A DNA stretch of 7,330 nt, from assembly GCA_002010365.1 (NCBI GenBank), contig MTNL01000188.1:1-7330 (forward strand), given 5' to 3'. The notes below the pieces were generated by a model, which saw only the letters and a list, made by a program, of their open reading frames with translations, was not told the DNA's origin and made no database searches. A program made the translations under genes and the position numbers. The stretch comes from Candidatus Acetothermia bacterium JdFR-50 (GTDB lineage: Bacteria > Bipolaricaulota > Bipolaricaulia > Bipolaricaulales > Bipolaricaulaceae). How positions within the stretch are numbered: position 1 is the stretch's first letter; every line of letters starts with the position of its first letter. Positions 1-5,111 of the stretch are shown one piece after another.

Positions 1-72
1 CTCGAAGAGATCGGTGGTCCGATCGTTCACGCCAACCCAGAAGATCCCTGGGCGGATCTCGCGTGTTGCCAT
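1..72 (-). CDS. FprA-type flavodiiron protein (A-type flavoprotein), N-terminal 24 codons only
   Basis: The gene starts at ATG 72-70 and runs off the left edge of the window. It is preceded by a strong ribosome binding site, GGAGGTGA (83-76), three bases from the start codon. The 24 visible residues begin MATREIRPGIFWVGVNDR and continue TTDLFE. This matches the opening strand of the metallo-beta-lactamase-like domain in A-type flavoproteins (FprA, ROO and relatives), where an I-x-x-G-I/V-Y/F-W-V-G-V pattern followed by a D/N-R-T-T-D-L-F segment is typical. Family members are cytoplasmic di-iron and FMN enzymes that reduce O2 or NO to protect anaerobes. None of the iron ligands (H-x-E-x-D-H) fall inside the window, so the assignment rests on the N-terminus alone. 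The gene has its own likely promoter and is co-directional with the frameshifted gene upstream of it. Confidence 0.72.
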   Translation of the reverse strand, partial: MATREIRPGIFWVGVNDRTTDLFE

Positions 73-142
73 AGTTCACCTCCATCGGGGTTTATAACCC
101 CGCGTCAAGAGAAAACAAGTTTCATTTTCGCCTAGCCGAGCC
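73..142 (-). promoter_or_regulatory. Promoter with dyad over the -10, upstream of the flavodiiron gene
   Basis: Reading the minus strand, a -35-like TTGTTT (118-113) is followed after 16 nt by a -10-like TATAAA (96-91). Transcription would start near 84-85, leaving a very short leader that holds little more than the GGAGGTGA ribosome binding site (83-76). The -10 sits inside an inverted repeat, GGGGTT-TAT-AACCCC on the plus strand (87-101), with 6-bp arms. A dyad over the -10 is a usual position for a repressor operator. An alternative TTGACG (108-103) has no -10 at a workable distance. The -35 is imperfect and no transcript data exist, so this is a sequence-based proposal. Confidence 0.5.
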
Positions 143-747
143 TCATAGATGCCCCTCGTCCTCCCGGTACTTTTCCTCCAGGATTGCCTCCCGCACCCGG
201 GCCACGAGATGGGGATGGTACTGACCGAGCTCACGTAGGATCAGGAAACCGAATGGCCGAAACCGCCGGTACCACACCACGGCCCGGCGGACCAAATCTT
301 CGTCGTCCTCGGGGATCCCGGCGATCTTCCGGGGTGACGCATGATGAGGAGCTTTCCCTCCCGCTCGAGCCGGAGGAGATATGCGGCGGCGTCATCTACC
401 CGGATCTCCCGCAAGGGCACCACCGGTTTCGGGGATACCACCTCCTCTTCCCAGCCCGTCTGTCCCTCCAGGAACCCTTCCCCGGGGAGGACGTAGATGG
501 AGCCCTGGACGCCGCGGTAGCGCATCTCGAACGCCCCGCGGAACCGCTCGCAGATGAAGGACTTTCCCGTCTCGGGGTCCCGTCCCACGGCACAGGTGAA
601 GTCCCCGCCCAGGTCCCCGAGGAAGCAGGCCGCCAGCACCGGATCCACGGTGGCATAGACCCAGCAGCGCCCGTGGGTGCTCCGCCGGGGCCGGATCACC
701 TTGAGCCCCCGCCGACGGGATGCGTGGTAGACCTCGCGCGGCACCAT
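143..747 (-). pseudogene. Uncharacterised protein with possible ADP-ribosyltransferase-like N-terminus, frameshifted
   Basis: The start is ATG 747-745, supported by GGAAGGAGGA just upstream. The first 139 codons read cleanly: Y7-H8-A-S10, H25-G26, V30-Y-A-T33, E68-R69, G71-A-F73 and G82-S-I-Y-V-L87. An early YH.S motif and a later YAT motif recall small ADP-ribosyltransferase-fold proteins, but this is a weak resemblance and I do not know a named family. At the GGGG run (plus strand 331-334, after Pro139) the frame breaks. The original frame continues 29 codons to a TGA at 243-241, giving a 168-aa product with an atypical tail. The -1 frame continues in convincing protein (KIAGIPEDDEDLVRRAVVWY near the junction, a helix-rich end, last residues EDEGHL) to TGA 145-143. 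Restoring one C would give about 201 aa. A real mutation, an assembly error in the C run, or slippage on CCC-C are all possible. No classical heptameric slippery site is present. It is divergent from the ATPase gene at 844. Confidence 0.6.
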
Positions 748-803
748 CGCTCCTCCTTCCGCACCCTCCGAGGATAACCTACTTGCGGGCCCCACCCTTT
801 TTC

Positions 804-833
804 GCCAACATTGGCTATAGCCACATTTGGCTA
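804..833. promoter_or_regulatory. Phased GCCA/TGGC half-sites in the divergent spacer (candidate operator)
   Basis: The 96-nt spacer between the two divergent genes holds four half-sites at 804-807 (GCCA), 812-815 (TGGC), 820-823 (GCCA) and 828-831 (TGGC). They alternate in orientation and are spaced exactly 8 nt apart. They build three overlapping 12-nt dyads, the middle one (TGGCTATAGCCA, 812-823) being a perfect palindrome. The last part, TAGCCA-CATT-TGGCTA (818-833), can also fold as a 6-bp hairpin that ends directly at the AGGAGG of the ATPase gene. Position and symmetry suggest a protein-binding operator controlling one or both divergent genes, or an RNA hairpin limiting ATPase translation. 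The binding factor is unknown. I found no convincing -35/-10 pair on either strand here. Confidence 0.5.
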
Positions 834-843
834 AGGAGGGAAC

Positions 844-2016
844 GTGGAAGCGCCCTTCAAGGTGGGCGGGGCAGTGGAGCCCCCGTACTTCGTGGGGCGG
901 GAATGGGACCTGGAGATCTTGGAACGTTCCGCTCGTTCCCTGGACCAACACTTCCTCATCCTCGCCCCGCGCCGTTTCGGCAAGACCTCCCTGCTTTTGA
1001 ACCTGCGCCGCCGGCTGGCGGACGAGCCTTCCCTCCTCCTCCCCTATGTGAACTGCCGTGATCTGGCCGGCCCCTTGGATCTCTATCGCCTCTTTGCCCG
1101 GGCCCTCATCGGGGAGCTTGAGCGCAAGCGTGGCCTCAAGGGGCTATGGGAGAGGTTTCGGTCGGTGTTCGGGGAGCGGGTGCTGCGGGCGCTGGAGTCT
1201 CTGGAGGAGATCGGGGGAGAGATCGGGGAGTGGGGCAAGGTCTACCTGCGATTCCGGGAGCGGGAGGTCGAGGAAGGGGAGCTGGTGCGGGCTGCGTTTA
1301 CCTTTCCCCGGAAGGTGGCGGAGAGGCACCGGGTGGGGGTGGCCTTCCTCCTGGACGAGTTCCAGGAGGTAGCGGAGTTCGACGGGCGGATTTTTTCGAT
1401 CCTCAAGGCGGAGATGGACCGCCCCTCTCGAGTGCGCTACTTTTTCTCGGGCTCGTCCCTGGGCCTCATCCGGAGGATCTTCCTGGAGGAGGACTCGCCC
1501 CTCTATCTCATGGTCTCCCGCCATCGGCTGGGCCCCCTGTCCCGGGAGGAGGCCCTGCGGTTCCTGCGGGAGCGGTTTTCCGCGGGCGGGATGCGGGTGG
1601 AGTCGGAGACGCTGGAGCTGGTGTACGAGCTCACCGGCGGGATCCCCTTCTACCTCCAGAAGCTGGGGCTCGTGTTGTTCAGGGGTGCCCTCCTGGGCGG
1701 GCGGAGAGAGGTGGGGGCTACGGAGGTGGACGTTGCTTTCGCGGAGATGTTGGCGGAGTTGGACGGGGAATTCGAGGTGCGCTGGCTCTCGGAGTTCAGC
1801 CCCCTACAGCGCCGGATCCTACGGGCCCTTTCCCAACTCGGAGAGGCCGGGGTTACGGAGATCGCCCATCATCTGGGCATGAGGCCTTCGGACATCTCCT
1901 CTACCCTCACCCGGCTGCGGGAGGCGATGGTGATCGAGCGGGGAGAGAGGGGATACCTGGTGGTGGACGTGGTCTTCGCCCGCTGGCTCGCCCGCGGTAG
2001 CCAGGACCGGCCATAG
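844..2016 (+). CDS. Archaeal-type (STAND-like) AAA ATPase with C-terminal winged helix
   Basis: The 390-aa product starts at GTG 844 with AAGGAGGG (833-840) just upstream. An N-terminal FVGRE motif (16-20) is followed by a Walker A, P42-R-R-F-G-K47-T48-S49, and a Walker B, VAFLLDE with D171-E172. A sensor-1-like FFSGSS lies at 200-205 and a GGIPFYL motif at 265-271. The C-terminal part (about 318-378) reads as a winged helix (AHHLGMRPSDISSTLTRLRE), ending in VVDVVFARWL, a usual end for this family. This is the layout of the archaeal-ATPase group (Pfam PF01637) of P-loop NTPases, common in archaea and some thermophilic bacteria. Their cellular roles are mostly unknown; signalling, defence and mobile-element links have been proposed. 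The predicted protein is soluble. All key motifs are intact. The gene is alone on the plus strand, divergent from the frameshifted gene and convergent with the DUF917 gene, so context gives no function. Confidence 0.85.
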   Translation: MEAPFKVGGAVEPPYFVGREWDLEILERSARSLDQHFLILAPRRFGKTSLLLNLRRRLADEPSLLLPYVNCRDLAGPLDLYRLFARALIGELERKRGLKGLWERFRSVFGERVLRALESLEEIGGEIGEWGKVYLRFREREVEEGELVRAAFTFPRKVAERHRVGVAFLLDEFQEVAEFDGRIFSILKAEMDRPSRVRYFFSGSSLGLIRRIFLEEDSPLYLMVSRHRLGPLSREEALRFLRERFSAGGMRVESETLELVYELTGGIPFYLQKLGLVLFRGALLGGRREVGATEVDVAFAEMLAELDGEFEVRWLSEFSPLQRRILRALSQLGEAGVTEIAHHLGMRPSDISSTLTRLREAMVIERGERGYLVVDVVFARWLARGSQDRP

Positions 2017-2030
2017 CCGGTCCTGGCTAC
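1997..2030. terminator. Perfect 14-bp stem-loop spanning the ATPase stop codon
   Basis: GTAGCCAGGACCGG (1997-2010) and CCGGTCCTGGCTAC (2017-2030) are exact reverse complements separated by CCATAG. One more C-G pair can form, leaving a CATA loop. The stop codon TAG (2014-2016) lies in the loop region, so the 5' arm is made by the last codons of the ATPase gene. Such a strong hairpin at a convergent junction probably ends transcription or protects the 3' end from both sides. It has no T-tract on either strand, so a classical intrinsic terminator is not certain. Confidence 0.55.
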
Positions 2031-2033
2031 ATA

Positions 2034-2065
2034 GGTCCCGAAGGGAAGCTTCGCTTTCGGGGGCC
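2034..2065. terminator. Second stem-loop in the convergent junction, downstream of the DUF917 gene
   Basis: CCCGAA (2037-2042) pairs with TTCGGG (2056-2061). Pairing can extend outward to 2034-2036 and 2062-2065 through a G-U pair and a bulged G, and an AAGC/GCTT inner stem is possible. It begins 8 nt beyond the stop codon of the DUF917 gene on the minus strand. With the hairpin at 1997-2030 it fills nearly all the convergent spacer, which suits a shared terminator region for the two facing transcripts. There is no T-tract and the stem is imperfect, so its role is inferred from position. Confidence 0.35.
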
Positions 2066-2072
2066 GGGCGGG

Positions 2073-3158
2073 TCATCTAAGTCGTGGGTTTTCCTCGAGG
2101 GGCCGGAACTCCACCGCGAATCCAAAATGCCCTGGGCCGAGGAGCTCGATCCCGGCGGGGGCGCGCCAGAGCTCCGGCGCGGGATATCCTACCACCCCCA
2201 CTTCCTGTCCCTCCTTCAGGTTGGGATTGGTGATGGCCTCGCCGGTCGCGGGGTCCAGGATGCAAATGAGGTCCGGGGCCATGACGTCGGGTTCCCCATC
2301 GAACCAGGAGATGATATGCTCGTTTTTGAACCACACGCGGTACGCGTGGCCGGCGTACTCCCCCGTCCCGGCGATCTCCGCCTCCCCCACGGTAAAACCG
2401 CCTTCGATCTCCCAGCGGTAGCGGCTCACCACGCCCCGGAAGAGCACCTGGCCTTTCCCCGCCTGGGCCGCGGCGACCAGGGGATCGAGATCCCCCTCCC
2501 GGGCGAGTCGCACCGCCTCCCCGATCCGTAGTGCCAGGGACAGAGTGCCGGGGATCAGGGCCGCCCGGGCATCCTTCCCCCTAACGGGGTGATCGGCCAC
2601 CCCGGCGCGGTTGTCGCTCATTATCGCGATGTTGCGGGCGATGATCTCGGCCCGCTCCTCGGTCCCCACCTCCTTCACCAGGACCACGTCTCCCTTCCTC
2701 GTGGCCACGGCGAAGGGGGCGATCCCGATGCCCTTGAGGGCGAAGGTGGTGTGGGAGAGCTCGGGTACGGAGCGCCCCGCGGGATCGGCGTCCAGGACGG
2801 GTATGCCTTTCCGGGCCGCCACCGCCAGGGCCACCGCGGTATTCCCCCCGCCGATCTCCGTGGCCACCGCGGCGGCGAACTCCACCCCCAGGAATTCCTC
2901 CAAGGCCTCGAAGGCTACGAGGCATTCGAGTTCCTCTTTTCCCTCTTCCTCAGGGCTTACGCTCCCGCACATATAAGGGGAAGCCACCCAGGCATCCTCC
3001 GCCAGTTCCTCCAGTGGTAGTAACGTGATCTCGTGGCCCTGGGCGAGTTCCTCCTTCAGCAGGGCCAATCCTCGCCGGGGGCTGCCCCCGCCTCCGGTGC
3101 CCAGGATGGCACAGCCTCGGATGAGATCCTCCAGCTCACGTTCCGCAAGCTTTCGCAT
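2073..3158 (-). CDS. DUF917 family protein (S-methylthiohydantoin desulfurase-like)
   Basis: The 361-aa product starts at ATG 3158 with GAAGGAGGT four bases upstream and ends at TGA 2075-2073. The N-terminal LIRGCAILGTGGGGSPRRG (about 12-30), the CGSVSPEEEGKEE stretch (about 64-76), EIGGGNTAVALAVAARKGIPVLDADPAG (about 101-128) and the later KNEHIISWFDGEPDVMAPDLICILDP are hallmarks of DUF917 (Pfam PF06032). The length is normal for the family. These proteins often sit beside hydantoinase-type genes, and the family is now named for S-methylthiohydantoin desulfurase activity. The exact reaction of this member is not shown by its sequence. It is predicted to be cytoplasmic, with no signal or membrane segment. 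It is the last gene of the transporter operon, 10 nt after the DppC-like gene with its ribosome binding site in the gap, and so is probably co-transcribed and acts on what the transporter imports. Confidence 0.87.
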   Translation of the reverse strand: MRKLAERELEDLIRGCAILGTGGGGSPRRGLALLKEELAQGHEITLLPLEELAEDAWVASPYMCGSVSPEEEGKEELECLVAFEALEEFLGVEFAAAVATEIGGGNTAVALAVAARKGIPVLDADPAGRSVPELSHTTFALKGIGIAPFAVATRKGDVVLVKEVGTEERAEIIARNIAIMSDNRAGVADHPVRGKDARAALIPGTLSLALRIGEAVRLAREGDLDPLVAAAQAGKGQVLFRGVVSRYRWEIEGGFTVGEAEIAGTGEYAGHAYRVWFKNEHIISWFDGEPDVMAPDLICILDPATGEAITNPNLKEGQEVGVVGYPAPELWRAPAGIELLGPGHFGFAVEFRPLEENPRLR

Positions 3159-3168
3159 CCGACCTCCT

Positions 3169-4041
3169 TCACCGCTTTATCCGTCGCCGCACCCTCGGGT
3201 CGAGGAACTCCCGGAGCCCGTCGCCCAGCAGGTTGAACGAGAGCACGCTGGCGAAGATGGCGAGCCCGGGGAAGGTCACCACCCACCAATGGGTGAGGAA
3301 GAAGGATCTGCTCGAGCTTATCATGAGGCCCCATTCGGGCGTGGGGGCCTGGGCCCCGAGGCCGAGGTAACTGAGGGCGGCGGAGGTGAGGATGATGGAG
3401 CCCAGGTCCATGGAGGCCTGAACCACCAACGGCGCGAGGCAGTTGGGGAAGACGTGTTTGACCAGGATCCTGAGTCGCGAGGCCCCCATGGCCCGGGCCG
3501 CCTCCACAAAGGCCCTCTCCCGCACCGAGATGGCCTCGCCCCGCAGGATCCGGGTGTACCACGGCCACCAGGCGATGGCGATGGCGATCATGGCGTTCAC
3601 CAGGTTTGGCCCCAGGGTTACCGAGATCGCCATCGCCAAAAGCAGAGGGGGGAAGCTCAGGAAGGTGTCGGTGACCCGCATGATCACCTCATCGAGCCAC
3701 CCTCCCACATACCCCGCGATGACCCCTAAGGGGACACCGATGAGGAGCGAAAGTCCAATGGCGAAGGCCCCCACCGAAAGCGATATCCTTGTCCCGAAGA
3801 CCACGCGGCTGAAGATATCCCTGCCCAATTCATCGGTGCCGAAGAGGTGGGTGGTGCTTGGGGGAAGGAACTTGTTCTCGATGTGGGTGGCACCCCGGGC
3901 GTCCTGGGGGAACGGGGCGATCCAGGGAGCGAAGAGGGCCACGACCACCAGACACAGGATTCCGAAAAGGCCCATCAGGGCCAGTGGTGTACGGCGCAAA
4001 TATCGTAGATCCCGCCAGAAGCCGCGGTTTCCCACCATCAT
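3169..4041 (-). CDS. ABC transporter permease, DppC/OppC-like (290 aa)
   Basis: This is the second inner-membrane subunit of a peptide/nickel-family ABC importer. The start is ATG 4041-4039, whose ATGA overlaps the TGA of the DppB-like gene (4040-4038). The overlap, together with a product of normal length, makes this start far likelier than the long upstream open frame, which is only a shadow of the DppB-like gene. An N-terminal cytoplasmic stretch and first membrane helix (about 20-43) are followed by the HLFGTDELGRDIFSR signature (65-79). Further helices flank an EAA loop (EAARAMGASRLRILVKHVFP, 180-199) that docks on the ATPase. SYLGLG (224-229), PEWGLM (235-240) and the NLLGDGLREFLDPR end (270-283) are all typical of DppC. 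Translation is probably coupled to the preceding gene, since only a weak purine stretch lies upstream. The transported substrate cannot be read from the permease. Confidence 0.93.
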   Translation of the reverse strand: MMVGNRGFWRDLRYLRRTPLALMGLFGILCLVVVALFAPWIAPFPQDARGATHIENKFLPPSTTHLFGTDELGRDIFSRVVFGTRISLSVGAFAIGLSLLIGVPLGVIAGYVGGWLDEVIMRVTDTFLSFPPLLLAMAISVTLGPNLVNAMIAIAIAWWPWYTRILRGEAISVRERAFVEAARAMGASRLRILVKHVFPNCLAPLVVQASMDLGSIILTSAALSYLGLGAQAPTPEWGLMISSSRSFFLTHWWVVTFPGLAIFASVLSFNLLGDGLREFLDPRVRRRIKR

Positions 4042-5060
4042 TCCAACCTGATCCGGGGGTCCAACACGGCCAACATGACGTCGACGACGAGGTTCAACGC
4101 CACGTAGGTGAAGGCCACCAACATCGTGATCCCCATGATGGCGGGGTAATCCACCACCATGATTGCCTCGGAAGCGTAGCGCCCGAGCCCGGGCCAGGCG
4201 AACACCGACTCCACCAGGAAGGTGGCCGCCAGGGAGTAGGCGAAGGTCAGTGCCAATACGGTGATCACGGGCCCCAACGCGTTTTTCAGGGCGTACTTGC
4301 CCAGCACCTTCGCCTCCCGGAGGCCGTAGGCACGTGCGGTGCGGATGTAGTCCTCGCCCAATACCTCCAGCAAGGTTGCCCTGGCCATCCTCACCGTCAG
4401 TCCCAGCGGGTACGTGCTCAGGGTAACCGCGGGGAGCACGAGGTGCTTCAAGGCATCGATGAACACGACGAAATTTCCGGAGAGGAGTGAGTCTATGAGG
4501 TAGAAGCCCGTGATGTGCTTCAAGGGGTTGAGGAGCAGGGTGATGGTGTCCACCCTCTCGGCCAGCGGGAGGAGCTTCAGCTCCTTGGCGAACACCAATT
4601 GGAGTATCATCCCCAGCCAAAAGGCCGGGAGGGCCACCCCGGCCACCGAGACCAGCCTTCCCAAATGGTCGAGAACCGTGCCCGCTTTTGCGGCCGAGAG
4701 GATCCCCAATGGCAAGCCGAACAGCACCGCGAGGAACATGCTCACCAAGATAAGCTCCAACGATGCCGGAAGCCTCGAGCCGATGTCCCGCAACACGGGT
4801 TGTTTGGTGCGGATGGAAATCCCCCAATCCCCCCGGACAAAGGCGCCGATGTACATCAAGTACTGCTGATAAAGTGGTTTATCCAATCCTAATATCTCCC
4901 GGGCCTTTGCGATCTGCTCCGCAGTGGCCCTAGGTCCCACCCACAGTATCTCCGGCCGCGAGGGGACTACGCGGGTGAGAAGGAAGGTGAGGATGGATAC
5001 CCCACATAGGACGATCAAAGACAGAAAAAGCCGACGGGTCACGTAGACGTATATGCCCAT
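4038..5060 (-). CDS. ABC transporter permease, DppB/OppB-like (340 aa)
   Basis: This is the first permease subunit of the importer. The chosen start, ATG 5060-5058, gives the usual beginning: a short basic stretch (TRR, 8-10) and a membrane helix (about 11-31) ending near RVVPSRPE. The soluble segment that follows contains LGLDKPLYQQYLMYIGAFVR (57-76), then GDWGIS (77-82) and LPASLEL (97-103), all standard DppB features. The EAA loop is EDYIRTARAYGLREAKVLGKYALKN (236-260 region). VESVFAWPGLGRYA (283-296) and the DPRIRLE end are also typical. It is slightly longer than many relatives, with an extra stretch around 165-205 between helices. No Shine-Dalgarno sequence lies in the 6 bases between the start codon and a large hairpin (5067-5095), which is unusual and suggests coupling or hairpin-dependent initiation. 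It overlaps the DppC-like gene by ATGA. Confidence 0.93.
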   Translation of the reverse strand: MGIYVYVTRRLFLSLIVLCGVSILTFLLTRVVPSRPEILWVGPRATAEQIAKAREILGLDKPLYQQYLMYIGAFVRGDWGISIRTKQPVLRDIGSRLPASLELILVSMFLAVLFGLPLGILSAAKAGTVLDHLGRLVSVAGVALPAFWLGMILQLVFAKELKLLPLAERVDTITLLLNPLKHITGFYLIDSLLSGNFVVFIDALKHLVLPAVTLSTYPLGLTVRMARATLLEVLGEDYIRTARAYGLREAKVLGKYALKNALGPVITVLALTFAYSLAATFLVESVFAWPGLGRYASEAIMVVDYPAIMGITMLVAFTYVALNLVVDVMLAVLDPRIRLE

Positions 5061-5066
5061 AGCGAT

Positions 5067-5095
5067 AAGGGGCCCGGGATCATCCCGGGCCCCTT
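5067..5095 (-). promoter_or_regulatory. 29-nt palindrome (stem-loop) between binding-protein and permease genes
   Basis: AAGGGGCCCGGGAT (5067-5080) and ATCCCGGGCCCCTT (5082-5095) are exact reverse complements around a single base, which as RNA gives a very GC-rich stem of about 12 bp with a small loop. It lies 16 nt beyond the binding-protein stop and 6 nt before the DppB-like start codon on the minus strand. No T-tract follows it. Such hairpins between binding-protein and permease genes are known in other transport operons to stabilise the upstream mRNA or partly stop transcription, giving more binding protein than permease. That role is inferred here. Confidence 0.6.
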
Positions 5096-5111
5096 CTCCG
5101 GACCTCCGCCT

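Noticed and set aside
748..951. Upstream extension of the frameshifted gene to a start at 951
   Set aside because: It would overlap the ATPase gene antisense by over 100 nt and its residues look random. ATG 747 has a good ribosome binding site and begins the sensible protein.
1146..2000. Long plus-strand frame inside the ATPase gene
   Set aside because: It is a Gly/Pro/Arg-rich shadow frame in GC-rich DNA, without family motifs or a ribosome binding site, while the ATPase frame has all its motifs.
4042..4827. Long upstream extension of the DppC-like gene
   Set aside because: It lies in another frame of the DppB-like gene on the same strand and has low-complexity shadow composition. The ATGA overlap at 4041 marks the real start.
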